From Myxococcales bacterium (GTDB taxonomy: Bacteria > Myxococcota_A > UBA796 > GCA-2862545), in assembly GCA_019634415.1 (NCBI GenBank), contig JAHQVJ010000167.1, forward strand, positions 1-63,418: a stretch of DNA of 63,418 nucleotides, in the 5' to 3' direction. A program made the translations under genes and the position numbers. Shown here one piece after another: positions 24,998-33,958 of this stretch. The notes beneath the pieces were generated by a model. That model ran no database searches, was not told the DNA's origin, and was given only the letters and a program-made list of their open reading frames with translations. Each line of letters begins with the position of its first letter. Position 1 is the stretch's first letter.

Positions 24998-25660
24998 ATG
25001 GCTAACGAGACCCTCGGCCTGCTCGGCCGCAAGGTCGGAATGACCCAGCTGTTCGCCGACGATGGCTCGGTGCTCCCCGTGACCGTGATCCAGACCGGTC
25101 CCTGCACGGTGCTTCGCGTGAAGACCGCCAGCTCGGCAGATGGCTACGATGCCGTCCAGCTCGGCTTCGGTGAGCAGAAGGTCAAGCGGATCACCAAGCC
25201 ACAGCTCGGCCAGTTCCGGGTGGCCGGCTGCGATGCCGCTCCCCCTTCCCACGTGCGCGAGTTCCGGGTCGACGCCGACACCGCAGCCGGCATGGAGGTC
25301 GGCAAGGTCCTCACCGTGGCCGACGTGTTCGAGGAAGGCACCAAGGTGGACGTGTGCGGCACCAGCAAGGGCCGCGGGTTCTCCGGTGTCATGCGGCGGT
25401 ACAACTTCAGCGGCTTCATCCGCACCCACGGCACACACGAGTTCTTCCGCCACGGCGGCTCCATCGGCACGCGCCTCACGCCGGGGATGGTGCTCAAGGG
25501 CAAGAAGATGCCTGGCCACATGGGCTCCGAGCGCGTCACCGTGCAGAACCTGCAGGTGGCCAAGGTGGACCCCGAGCGCAACCTGGTCTTCGTGAAGGGC
25601 GGTGTGCCCGGCCCCAACGGGGCCGTGGTGACCGTGCGCCGCGCCGTCAAGTCTCGGTGA
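24998..25660 (+). CDS. rplC: Ribosomal protein uL3
   Basis: A protein of 220 aa that opens with LLGRKVGMTQLFADDG. It carries the uL3 tip signature (GFSGVMRRYNFSGF, HGGSIGTRLTPGMVLKGKKM, PGHMGSERVTVQNL) that reaches the peptidyl-transferase centre. Length and motifs are normal, so it is the working gene rather than a remnant. GAGG lies 5 bases before the ATG. It is not in the S10 operon: there rpsJ and rplD are only 25 bases apart and no rplC is present. It sits alone on the opposite strand and its stop overlaps the GTG of the acetoacetyl-CoA synthetase gene. Confidence 0.97.
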   Translation: MANETLGLLGRKVGMTQLFADDGSVLPVTVIQTGPCTVLRVKTASSADGYDAVQLGFGEQKVKRITKPQLGQFRVAGCDAAPPSHVREFRVDADTAAGMEVGKVLTVADVFEEGTKVDVCGTSKGRGFSGVMRRYNFSGFIRTHGTHEFFRHGGSIGTRLTPGMVLKGKKMPGHMGSERVTVQNLQVAKVDPERNLVFVKGGVPGPNGAVVTVRRAVKSR

Positions 25661-27618
25661 GCCAGCCGACCTCTCCGCTGTGGACGCCTTCGGCCGATCG
25701 CGCCGAGGCATCGCAGCTGGCGGGATTCCTGGCCCAGGCCAGACAGCGCTCCGGCCGAGCGCTGGTGGACTACGACGCCCTCCACCGCTGGTCCGTCGAG
25801 GACCTCGAGGCCTTCTGGGGCACCGTCTGGGACTACGTGGGCGTGGTGGCTTCCGTGCCCTATCGCTCGGTCCTGTGTGACGGAGACGCATCCGATCCGC
25901 GAGACGCGCGCTGGTTCGAAGGTGCCCGGCTGAACTTCGCCGAGAACCTACTTCGCCACGCCCAGGGCGCGGGGGACTCCACCGCGCTCGTGGCCGTGAC
26001 CGAGGGTCGCGTCGGTGTTGCCGAGGCCACTCCCCTCACCTACCGGGAGCTGCTCCGCCGTGTGGGAGCCTTCCAGCAGTTCTTGCGCGCCCGGGGCGTC
26101 GGTGTGGGGGATCGGGTGGCTGGGTTCCTGCCCAACCGCGTCGAGGCCGTCGTCGCCATGCTGGCGACAACCGGTCTCGGCGCCATCTGGTCGAGCTGCA
26201 GCCCCGACTTCGGCTTCAGCGGCGTGATGGATCGCTTCGGCCAGATCGGCCCCACCGTGCTGGTGGCTTGCGACGGATACCGCTACGGCGGTCGGCGCTT
26301 CGAGACGGTGGATCGCGTGCGTGCGGTCGCTGAGGCCGTCGAGTCGCTGCGAGCCGTGGTCGTGGTCGACGTGTTGGGGGATGTCGAGGGCGGGGTTGCA
26401 GGAGCCGTCTCTTGGCAAGAGGCCCTGTCCAGCGAGGGAGAGGCTCACTTCGAGCAGCTTCCTCCCGATCACCCCGTCTACATCCTGTACAGCTCGGGCA
26501 CCACGGGGGTGCCGAAGTGCATCGTGCACGGAGCAGCGGGAACCCTGGTGCAGCATGCCAAGGAGCTGGTGCTCCACTCCGACGTGCGGGCCTCGGACGC
26601 GCTGTTCTACTTCACCACCTGCGGTTGGATGATGTGGAACTGGCTGGTCAGCGGCCTGTTCACGGGGTGCAGGGTGGTGCTGTTCGACGGTAGCCCGGGG
26701 CATCCGGATCTCGGCGTGCTCTGGCGCATGGCCGCAGAGCAGGGCGTGACGCACTTCGGCACCAGCCCCAAGTTCTTGGCGTCGGTGCAGAAGCAGCAGA
26801 TCGTGCCCAAGCAGCAGGTCGATCTCGAGCTGCTTCGGGTGGTGATGTCCACGGGGTCTCCGCTCTCGCCCGCGCAGTTCCGGTGGGTCTACGACAACGT
26901 GAAGTCGGATCTCCAGCTGGCCTCCATCGCCGGCGGCACCGACATCGTGAGCTGCTTCATGCTGGGCTCTCCCATCGATCCGGTCTACGCTGGCGAGATC
27001 CAGAAGAGAGGTCTCGGCATGGCCGTGGAGGCCTGGACGGAGGAAGGCGTCCCCGTCGTGGGCGAGAAGGCCGAGCTGGTCTGTACACGCCCCTTCCCAT
27101 CGATGCCCGTGGGCTTCTACAACGACCCCGATGGTGCCCGGTACAAGGCCGCCTACTTCGAGCACTTCCCTGGCGTGTGGCGACACGGAGACTTCGTGGA
27201 GATCACGGAGCACGGCGGGGTCGTGGTGTATGGCCGCTCCGACGCCACCCTGAACCCTGGCGGTGTCCGGATCGGCACCGCCGAGATCTACCGCGTGGTG
27301 GAGGGTCATCCCGCGGTGCAAGACAGCTTGGTGGTCGGTCTCCCCGTGGGCAACGACGTGCGCATCGTGCTGTTCGTGGTGGGCACCTGGTCCGACGCCC
27401 TCGAGGGAGAACTCCGCACCCTGATCCGCACCCACTGCACGCCGCGACACGTTCCCTGGAAGGTGATCCAGTGCCCCGCCGTGCCACGGACGATCTCGGG
27501 CAAGAAGGTGGAGATCGCGGTCACACGACTGCTTCGGGGCGACGCCGCCAGCAACCGCGATGCCCTCGCCAACCCCGAGGCGCTCGACTACTTCGCAGGA
27601 CTGGCCGGCACCCTGTAG
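25657..27618 (+). CDS. aacS: Acetoacetyl-CoA synthetase
   Basis: A protein of 653 aa, the normal AacS length. It is an ANL-superfamily adenylating enzyme activating acetoacetate to acetoacetyl-CoA. The N-terminal cap (FWGTVWDYVGVVAS, WFEGARLNFAENLLRH) precedes the P-loop YSSGTTGVPKCIVHG (about 275). FFTTCGWMMWNWLVSG-type and TGSPLSPAQFRWVYD segments are typical. The hinge and adenylate region reads WRHGDFVEITEHGGVVVYGRSD, and the CoA-site lysine region is PRTISGKKVEIAV. The GTG start overlaps the rplC stop by 4 bases (GTGA), implying coupling to L3. Acetoacetate use fits ketone-body, leucine or polyhydroxybutyrate metabolism. Confidence 0.93.
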   Translation: MSQPTSPLWTPSADRAEASQLAGFLAQARQRSGRALVDYDALHRWSVEDLEAFWGTVWDYVGVVASVPYRSVLCDGDASDPRDARWFEGARLNFAENLLRHAQGAGDSTALVAVTEGRVGVAEATPLTYRELLRRVGAFQQFLRARGVGVGDRVAGFLPNRVEAVVAMLATTGLGAIWSSCSPDFGFSGVMDRFGQIGPTVLVACDGYRYGGRRFETVDRVRAVAEAVESLRAVVVVDVLGDVEGGVAGAVSWQEALSSEGEAHFEQLPPDHPVYILYSSGTTGVPKCIVHGAAGTLVQHAKELVLHSDVRASDALFYFTTCGWMMWNWLVSGLFTGCRVVLFDGSPGHPDLGVLWRMAAEQGVTHFGTSPKFLASVQKQQIVPKQQVDLELLRVVMSTGSPLSPAQFRWVYDNVKSDLQLASIAGGTDIVSCFMLGSPIDPVYAGEIQKRGLGMAVEAWTEEGVPVVGEKAELVCTRPFPSMPVGFYNDPDGARYKAAYFEHFPGVWRHGDFVEITEHGGVVVYGRSDATLNPGGVRIGTAEIYRVVEGHPAVQDSLVVGLPVGNDVRIVLFVVGTWSDALEGELRTLIRTHCTPRHVPWKVIQCPAVPRTISGKKVEIAVTRLLRGDAASNRDALANPEALDYFAGLAGTL

Positions 27619-27624
27619 CCGCCG

Positions 27625-27640
27625 CTACCGAGCTCGGTAG
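27625..27640. terminator. Perfect 16-base palindrome at a convergent gene junction
   Basis: CTACCGAGCTCGGTAG is self-complementary over 16 bases and includes the guaB stop codon, 7 bases after the aacS stop. A bidirectional terminator or a protein-binding palindrome are the likely roles. It has no U tract. Confidence 0.35.
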
Positions 27641-29145
27641 TTCGGCGCCTCCTGGGTCACGATCACGTCGTGCACGTGGGACTCGTTGAGGCCCGCGTTG
27701 GTGATCCGCACGAAGCGTGCCCGCTCCTGCATCTGCTGGATGGAGGCGGAGCCCGTGTAGCCCATGGAGGCACGCAGGCCGCCGACCATCTGGTAGATCA
27801 CCTCGTGCAGCGGACCTCGGTAGGGCACGCGCCCCACGATGCCTTCTGGCACGAGCTTGCGGCTGTCGAGGCCGAGCTCCTGCAGCGGCTGACCAGCGGC
27901 GTCGGCCGCGTCGTCCTGGAAGTAGCGATCGGCGCTGCCGTCCCGCATGGCTTCGATGGAGCCCATCCCTCGATAGCTCTTGTAGCGACGCCCTTGAAAC
28001 AGCACGACGTCGCCTGGCGCTTCGCGAGTGCCTGCGAACAGCGACCCGATCATGCAGACGTCCGCGCCCGCCGCCACGGCCTTGGCGATGTCGCCGCTGA
28101 ACTTGATGCCCCCGTCGGCGATCACGCGCACCCCCCGCGCATGGGCCGCTGCGGCGCACTCGGAGATGGCCGTGAGCTGTGGGACCCCCACGCCTGCCAC
28201 CACCCGCGTCGTACAGATGGATCCGGGTCCGATCCCCACCTTCACGACGTCTGCCCCAGCATCGATGCAGGCCTCCGTGGCCTCGGCGGTGGCCACGTTG
28301 CCCACCACCAAGGGAATGTCGGGGTGGGCTCGCTTCACCGCGCGAGCCGCATCGAGCACCCCTTGGCTGTGCCCGTGAGCCGTGTCCACCACCAACACGT
28401 CGACGCCTGCCTCCACCAGGGCTGCCACCCGCGCCTCGTGGTCCGATCCCACCCCAACGGCCGCCCCGCAGATCAACCGGCCCTGACCATCCTTGACGGA
28501 CAGCGGGTACCGATCCACCGACTCGATGTCCTTGATGGTGATGAGACCGCACAGCTGGCCCTCGTCGTCCACCACCAGCAGCTTCTCGATCTTGTGCTCC
28601 TGCATGAGGTCCTTGGCCCGCTCGAGGCCCGTCCCCGGCGGAACCGTGACGAGATCGTGGCTCATCACCTCGCGGACAGGACGCTCGAGGTTGCGCTCGA
28701 ATCGCAGGTCCCGGTTCGTCAGGATTCCGACGGCGCGGCCCTCCACCACCACCGGCACCCCGGAGATGGCATGCTTTCGCATCAGGCGTCGGGCATCCCC
28801 GAGGGGCAGATCGGGGGAGACCGTCACCGGATCGAGCACCGTACCCGTCACGGCGCGCTTGACCTTGCGCACCTCGTTGGCCTGGCGCTGCGGCGAGAGG
28901 TTCTTGTGGAGGATGCCGAGCCCTCCCTCCCGCGCCATCGCGATGGCCGTGGATGCCTCGGTCACCGTGTCCATGGCTGCCGAGACCAGCGGGATCCGCA
29001 GCGACAGGCCCCGCGCGAGCTCGATGGACACGTCCACGTCGCGGGGCAACACGTTGCTGTGCCCAGGGACCAACAGCACGTCATCGAAGGTCAGCGCCAG
29101 TGGCGGATCACGGTCGAGCATGTCGGCTCCGAAGGGCGTCATCAA
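27625..29145 (-). CDS. guaB: Inosine-5'-monophosphate dehydrogenase
   Basis: A protein of 506 aa. It makes XMP from IMP, the first committed step to GMP. The N-terminal half of the barrel starts LTFDDVLLVPGHSNVLPRDV. Two CBS domains occupy about 95-215 (DPVTVSPDLPLGDARRLM, HDLVTVPPGTGLERAKDLM). The catalytic loop GIGPGSICTTRVVAGVG holds the active-site cysteine. The flap is followed by DGGIKFSGDIAKAVAAGA and GSLFAGTREAPGD. ATG 29145 is used; ATG 29121 would lose eight residues. The gene is convergent with aacS (6-base gap) and divergent from the TRAP operon. Confidence 0.97.
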   Translation of the reverse strand: MMTPFGADMLDRDPPLALTFDDVLLVPGHSNVLPRDVDVSIELARGLSLRIPLVSAAMDTVTEASTAIAMAREGGLGILHKNLSPQRQANEVRKVKRAVTGTVLDPVTVSPDLPLGDARRLMRKHAISGVPVVVEGRAVGILTNRDLRFERNLERPVREVMSHDLVTVPPGTGLERAKDLMQEHKIEKLLVVDDEGQLCGLITIKDIESVDRYPLSVKDGQGRLICGAAVGVGSDHEARVAALVEAGVDVLVVDTAHGHSQGVLDAARAVKRAHPDIPLVVGNVATAEATEACIDAGADVVKVGIGPGSICTTRVVAGVGVPQLTAISECAAAAHARGVRVIADGGIKFSGDIAKAVAAGADVCMIGSLFAGTREAPGDVVLFQGRRYKSYRGMGSIEAMRDGSADRYFQDDAADAAGQPLQELGLDSRKLVPEGIVGRVPYRGPLHEVIYQMVGGLRASMGYTGSASIQQMQERARFVRITNAGLNESHVHDVIVTQEAPNYRAR

Positions 29146-29213
29146 GGTCCGTGGTTGCTATCCCTGAGGCACTGCTGGGGCAATCCGCAGATCTGCCCCG
29201 AATGCTTCAGCCG

Positions 29214-29241
29214 TTGACACGCGGTGACAGTTTTTGTAGGA
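29214..29241 (+). promoter_or_regulatory. Candidate sigma-70 promoter for the TatT/TRAP/pyrE operon
   Basis: A consensus -35 TTGACA (29214-29219) is followed after 16 bases by TGTAGG (29236-29241), a weak -10 after a T-run. It lies 36 bases before the first start codon in the divergent gap with guaB. Confidence 0.4.
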
Positions 29242-29276
29242 CCGGCGTGGAACGATCCGCCCGTCCCGGAGGGACC

Positions 29277-30314
29277 ATGATCCGTAGCTTCTGGCTCGTC
29301 GCCGGCCTCGCCCTGGTGGGGTGCGGAAAGCACCCTGGCTCTTACACCACCTCTGGAGAAGCCGCGCAGGGAGACGCTTCTGCGGCCATCACCAAGGCCG
29401 ACGCCCTGTGGGCGCAGCGCGTCGACGAGGGCAAGCTCCAAGAGGCCATCGCCGCCTACGAGGCCGTGCTCACCGAGGATGCCACGAACCGGCACGCCAT
29501 GCACCGCCTCACGCGGGCCCTGTACTTCTGGGGCACCGCCTTCACCGATGAGAAAGAGCAGAAGATCGAGCGGCTGGGACGGGCCATCGAGTCTGGTACC
29601 CGCTGCATCGGGCTCAACGAGCAGATCCGGACCGCCATCGAGGCGGGTGACAAGGAGAAGGAGGCGGTGGTCCACGCCACCAAGGACGACGTGCCGTGCC
29701 TGTACTGGACCGCGTCGGCGCTGGGTCAGTGGGGTCGGGCCAACGGGATCTCTCGCACGCTGAAGCACCTGCCCACGGTGCGTGCGTACATGACCAAGAT
29801 CGACGAGCTCGATCCTTCCTTCTTCAGCCACGGACCCGCTCGCTACTGGGGCGCCTATTACGCCGCCCTGCCGAGCTTCGCAGGGCAGGATCTGGAGAAG
29901 TCGGGCGTCGAGTTCGCGTCCTCCGTCGAGGCCTCTCCGCACTACCTCGGCACCCGCTTCCTGCGGGCGGAGATCTGGGCCGTGGCCACCGGTGATCTGG
30001 CGCAGTTCGACGAGGACATCGTGACGATCGTCGGCGCCGACCCCGACGCCAAGCCGGAGGCCGACGTCACGCCCGAGAACGTGAAGACCATCGAGGCAGC
30101 CCGCACCTTGTTCGAGAAGCGAAGCGAGCTGTTCAGTCGGAAGAGCATCGAAGAGGCGGGCGATCCCCCCACCCTCCCCGCAGCCTACACGCCTCCCCCG
30201 GAGCCCGAGGCTCCCACCGAGGATGATCCAGGCATGTCCGAGGGTCAGGAGCCCGACGGCGAGTCGGATCAGACCGCCCAAGGCTCGGACTCCACCGAGT
30301 CCAACGAAAACTAG
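29277..30314 (+). CDS. TRAP-associated TatT-type TPR lipoprotein
   Basis: A protein of 345 aa. A lipoprotein signal ends at LALVGC (Cys16). Helical repeats follow (ADALWAQRVDEGKLQEAIAA, LTEDATNRHAMHRLTRALYF, RLGRAIESGTRCIGLN). The tail is Pro/Glu/Ser-rich (from about 300). The layout and the Trp/Tyr-rich middle (ARYWGAYYAALPSFAG) match the TatT family, TPR lipoproteins that assemble with TRAP solute-binding proteins (TatP/T of Treponema). GGAGGG precedes the ATG by a few bases. It is directly followed by the DctP-type gene, 9 bases away, which supports the call. Confidence 0.82.
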   Translation: MIRSFWLVAGLALVGCGKHPGSYTTSGEAAQGDASAAITKADALWAQRVDEGKLQEAIAAYEAVLTEDATNRHAMHRLTRALYFWGTAFTDEKEQKIERLGRAIESGTRCIGLNEQIRTAIEAGDKEKEAVVHATKDDVPCLYWTASALGQWGRANGISRTLKHLPTVRAYMTKIDELDPSFFSHGPARYWGAYYAALPSFAGQDLEKSGVEFASSVEASPHYLGTRFLRAEIWAVATGDLAQFDEDIVTIVGADPDAKPEADVTPENVKTIEAARTLFEKRSELFSRKSIEEAGDPPTLPAAYTPPPEPEAPTEDDPGMSEGQEPDGESDQTAQGSDSTESNEN

Positions 30315-30323
30315 GAGGGACGC

Positions 30324-31325
30324 ATGCGGTTCATGGCCATGGTCGTCGGGATGGTGCTCGCAGCAGCACTGCCGGGCGTCAGTCACGCGCAGACCTACGA
30401 GCTGAACGTCGGGAGCCTCGCACCCAAGGGCACCCCCTGGATGGATCTGCTCGAGCGGTTCGAGAAGGAGGTGGAGAGCGAGTCGGGTGGGCGTATCAAC
30501 GTCATCATCCGGCCCCCTGGTGTCATGGGTGAGGTCGAGATGGTGCGCGAGACCCGCAAGGGCGAGCGCCTCCAGGGATGCGCCGTCACCACCGGCGCCA
30601 TCGCAGAGGGCGGCAACATCCCGCAACTGAACGTCGTGGAGATGCCCTTCCTGTTCAGCAGCAACGCACAGGCGGACTACGTCCTCGACAACGTGCTCTT
30701 CGACGTGTACGGCGAGGTGCTCGGTCGCCGCGGCTTCACCCTGGCGGTGTGGTCCGAGAACGGCTGGCGCTCCTTCGGTACCAAGGGCACCCCGATCAAG
30801 AGCCCCGCAGATCTGAAGAACTTCAAGATGCGGTCCCAGGAATCGGACGTGCACATGGAGATGTACAAGACCTTCGGTGCGCAGGCCGTGCAGAAGCCCA
30901 TGACCGAGGTCTTGACCGCGCTGCAGTCCAACGTGATCGACGGGCTCGACAACACGGCGCTGTACATCCAGGCAGGTGGACTGGCCGAGCCGCTGGACCA
31001 CTTCGTGCTGACCCGCCACATCTACCAGCCGGCAGCCATCGTGTTCTCGAAGCGCTGGTTCGACGGACTGCCCGCCGATCTGCAGACGCTGCTGAAGTCG
31101 AAGAAGGCGCTGGGGCCTGGAGGCCGCGCCGCCATCCGCTCCGAGGAAGCGGCCATGATGGAGAACTTCGAGCTGTTCGGCGTCGAGGTTCACGAGCTCA
31201 CCAGCGCTGAGCGCCAGGCCTTCGTGGAGGTCGCCCGCACCATGCACGATCGCTATGCGGGCGGCATCGACGGCGGCTCTGGCATCTTGTCGAAGATCCG
31301 TGCAGGAATCGCAAAGGCCCCATGA
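30324..31325 (+). CDS. TRAP transporter solute-binding protein, DctP/TatP type
   Basis: A protein of 333 aa. A signal peptide ends at VSHAQT (about residue 22). The DctP fold is evident: LNVGSLAPKGTPWMDLLERF at the N-terminus, GGRINVIIRPPGVMGEVEMV, PFLFSSNAQADYVLDN, and the substrate-side MRSQESDVHMEMYKTFGAQA-type segment followed by TEVLTALQSNVIDGLDNT. The usual arginine that contacts a carboxylate is present in the MRSQES segment (the family has R at this spot). The ligand is unknown. It overlaps the permease gene by 4 bases (ATGA) and probably works with the upstream TatT. Confidence 0.9.
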   Translation: MRFMAMVVGMVLAAALPGVSHAQTYELNVGSLAPKGTPWMDLLERFEKEVESESGGRINVIIRPPGVMGEVEMVRETRKGERLQGCAVTTGAIAEGGNIPQLNVVEMPFLFSSNAQADYVLDNVLFDVYGEVLGRRGFTLAVWSENGWRSFGTKGTPIKSPADLKNFKMRSQESDVHMEMYKTFGAQAVQKPMTEVLTALQSNVIDGLDNTALYIQAGGLAEPLDHFVLTRHIYQPAAIVFSKRWFDGLPADLQTLLKSKKALGPGGRAAIRSEEAAMMENFELFGVEVHELTSAERQAFVEVARTMHDRYAGGIDGGSGILSKIRAGIAKAP

Positions 31326-33958
31326 ACCCAATCAACGCCCTGTTGTCGGCCGTCGGACTCCTGTTCCGGGCGGTGGATCTCGTCACCACCGACCTCTGGA
31401 GAGCCATCCGCAACGGCGTGCGGGACCTGCTGAAGGGTCCCCTTCAGGGCGTTGCGTTCTACCTGATCCTCACCTTCACCGGTGTGCTCCTGCTGCTCGA
31501 GGACGTGCTGTCCACCGCGGACCGCGTCATCGGCTGGCTCGAGCGCGCCTTCGTCACCGTGGCCATGGCGGCCATGGCCTTCCTCGCCTTCAACGAGTAC
31601 ATGGCGCGGGAGCTGCGTCCCAGCTTCGGCGACATGGGCGGCCTGTGGGCCCTCGAAGGCCAGATGAACGTGGCGCTACTCCTCATGGTGGTGGTGGGCT
31701 TCCTGGGGGCCTCTCTAGCCACCCAAGAGCGCAAGCACATCGCCGTGGATGCCATCGGTCGGGTGCTCTCGCCCGGTCCGGCGCGCTTGGTCAAGCGCTT
31801 CGTGGCGCTGGCCTCCATGGGGCTGTGTCTCATCTTCGCCCAGGGCTCCTGGAACGCGGTGTTCTCCCACGCCCAGGACGCCTTCGAGGGAGCCAGCGTC
31901 TGGTCGCCGCTGCAGCAGCCGATCAACGCTGTGGCCGCCTGGATGCCCGGCGAGCGCTATGGCCCCCCCTCCTGCCACGTCGACGGTGAGCCCACGCCCT
32001 CGGGCTGCCCGACGGTCACCTACGCGTCGGGCGACGACTGGATCGACGCCCAATACGACCAAGGACTGGATCCCTTCGAGCTGCACTTCGAGGACGTGAA
32101 GCTGTCCGTGGTCAACCCCAGCCAGCAGCCCGTGGAGCTCACGCTGGTGCTGGAGGAGGCCTCCGGAGAAGACGCGGAGGACGTCACCGTCCAGGTCACC
32201 GCGCCCGCCGACGGCCAGTCGGAGTTCCGCAGCGTGGAGGTCACCGAGGCCAAGCGCATCGCGTTGCGGGTGGACGCTGGATCCGTCCAGCCCGGCGAGG
32301 TGCTCCTCGAGCCCGGACTGCTCAATGTGGTCACCGTGTCACCCCGAGGCCCTCCCACGGTCGAGCGCAGCGTCCACGCCGCCTTCGGCTACGTCGATGC
32401 CGGCGACCGGTTCCCCTTGTGGATCCCCCTGCTGCTGCTCGTGTTCGCCTTCGGCATGATGGCCCTGCGCTTCCTGGGGCACGTGTTCGTTCCCTTCGAC
32501 GCCGACGCCGATCAGCCCACACCGCGCCCCGGCACGCGCCGGCCTGCCGACGTGATCCTCGCTGGCGCCTTCCCCGGAGCCCTGATCGCCATCGGACTCG
32601 GCGTCTGGCTCGGTCAAGGCTGGATCATCCTGCTGGCGTCTCTGCTGCTGGTGTTCCTGGGAGCCCCGCTGTTCGTGGCAGTGGGCGTCGGCACGCTCGC
32701 GAGCTGGATGCTGTTGCGCAACGGCAACGCCGAGACCGTGGTCTCCGACATGTTCGAGGCCACCAAGAAGCAGGAGCTGCTGGCGATCCCGTTCTTCGTG
32801 CTGGCCGGCAACCTGATGACCCGCGGAAGCATCGCCACACGCCTCATCGAGGTGGCCCGCGCGCTCATCGGCGGCGTGCCTGGCGGCCTGGGAGCCGGTG
32901 CGGTGGCCGCGTGTGCGTTGTTCGCCGCCATCTCGGGCAGCTCACCCGTCACCGTGATCGCCATCGGCAGCATCATGTTCCCGATGCTGCTCCGCGAGGG
33001 CTACAGCGAGCGCTACGGCATGGGTGTGCTCACCACCGCGGGCGGGCTGGGGATCATCATCCCCCCCTCCATCCCGATGATCGTGTACGCGATCATGGTG
33101 AGCGGCCATCCCGCCGTGGGCGTGGTGGACCCCGCCACGCTCTTCAAGGCCGGGATCCTGCCCGGGCTGTTCATCGCCTTCGCCCTGGTCAGCTACACCT
33201 TCTTCGTGCACTGGCCGCGCGACGTCTCGGACACCTCCACGAAGGACCGTCCGGTAGGGCCTCTGCTGGCCGGCTGGGCCACCGACGTGCTCACCACGGG
33301 TCTGCGAGGCCTGCCGAGCCTGTTCCTGCCCATCCTGATCCTGGGCGGGATCTACGGCTGGCTGGACTTCGGCGTGTTCGCCATCCAGTTCACCGTCACG
33401 GAGGCCGCCGCCGTCGCGGTGGTCTATGCCCTGTTCGTGGAGCTGGTGGTCCATCGCGAGCTGCGGATCCGCGACCTGCCGTCGGTGTTCTCCGACTCCG
33501 CCGTGATGATGGGATCCCTGTTCTTGATCCTGGTCATCGCGATCTCGCTGAACCGGTTCTTCGTGTTCGAGCAGGTGCCGGAGATGGCCACGGAGTGGAT
33601 GCTCGCTCGGGTGTCCACGCCGCTGGGCTTCCTGATCATGGTGAACCTGTTCCTGCTGGCGCTCGGCTGTGTGATGGACATCCTGTCCGCCATCCTGATC
33701 GTGGCGCCGTTGCTGGCGCCCATCGCGGCGTCCTACGGGATCCACCCGGTGCACTTCGGCATCATGTTCATCGTGAACCTGGAGCTCGGCTACCTCACGC
33801 CGCCCATGGGCATCAACCTGTTCGTGGCGTCCACGGTCTTCGAGAAGCCCATCCTCGAGGTGATCCGCGCCGTGATCCCCTTCCTGCTGATCATGTTGTT
33901 CTGCTTGGTGGTCATCGTGTGGGTTCCGTGGCTCTCCCTCGCCTTGATCACGCCATGA
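31322..33958 (+). CDS. TRAP transporter permease, fused DctQ-DctM with extracytoplasmic insert
   Basis: A protein of 878 aa. The N-terminal DctQ-like part has helices near 42-60, 76-94, 115-133 and 160-178 and the family motif QERKHIAVDA. An unusual extracytoplasmic-type segment at about 200-362 (three Cys-Pro rich turns, then beta-rich LSVVNPSQQPVELTLVLEEA) precedes a further helix (366-386). From about 415 the large DctM subunit follows with many helices, including AIPFFVLAGNLMTRGSIATR and GGLGIIIPPSIPMIVYAIMV. DctQ-DctM fusions are known; the 160-residue insert is not typical. It overlaps pyrE by 4 bases (ATGA). Confidence 0.9.
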   Translation: MNPINALLSAVGLLFRAVDLVTTDLWRAIRNGVRDLLKGPLQGVAFYLILTFTGVLLLLEDVLSTADRVIGWLERAFVTVAMAAMAFLAFNEYMARELRPSFGDMGGLWALEGQMNVALLLMVVVGFLGASLATQERKHIAVDAIGRVLSPGPARLVKRFVALASMGLCLIFAQGSWNAVFSHAQDAFEGASVWSPLQQPINAVAAWMPGERYGPPSCHVDGEPTPSGCPTVTYASGDDWIDAQYDQGLDPFELHFEDVKLSVVNPSQQPVELTLVLEEASGEDAEDVTVQVTAPADGQSEFRSVEVTEAKRIALRVDAGSVQPGEVLLEPGLLNVVTVSPRGPPTVERSVHAAFGYVDAGDRFPLWIPLLLLVFAFGMMALRFLGHVFVPFDADADQPTPRPGTRRPADVILAGAFPGALIAIGLGVWLGQGWIILLASLLLVFLGAPLFVAVGVGTLASWMLLRNGNAETVVSDMFEATKKQELLAIPFFVLAGNLMTRGSIATRLIEVARALIGGVPGGLGAGAVAACALFAAISGSSPVTVIAIGSIMFPMLLREGYSERYGMGVLTTAGGLGIIIPPSIPMIVYAIMVSGHPAVGVVDPATLFKAGILPGLFIAFALVSYTFFVHWPRDVSDTSTKDRPVGPLLAGWATDVLTTGLRGLPSLFLPILILGGIYGWLDFGVFAIQFTVTEAAAVAVVYALFVELVVHRELRIRDLPSVFSDSAVMMGSLFLILVIAISLNRFFVFEQVPEMATEWMLARVSTPLGFLIMVNLFLLALGCVMDILSAILIVAPLLAPIAASYGIHPVHFGIMFIVNLELGYLTPPMGINLFVASTVFEKPILEVIRAVIPFLLIMLFCLVVIVWVPWLSLALITP

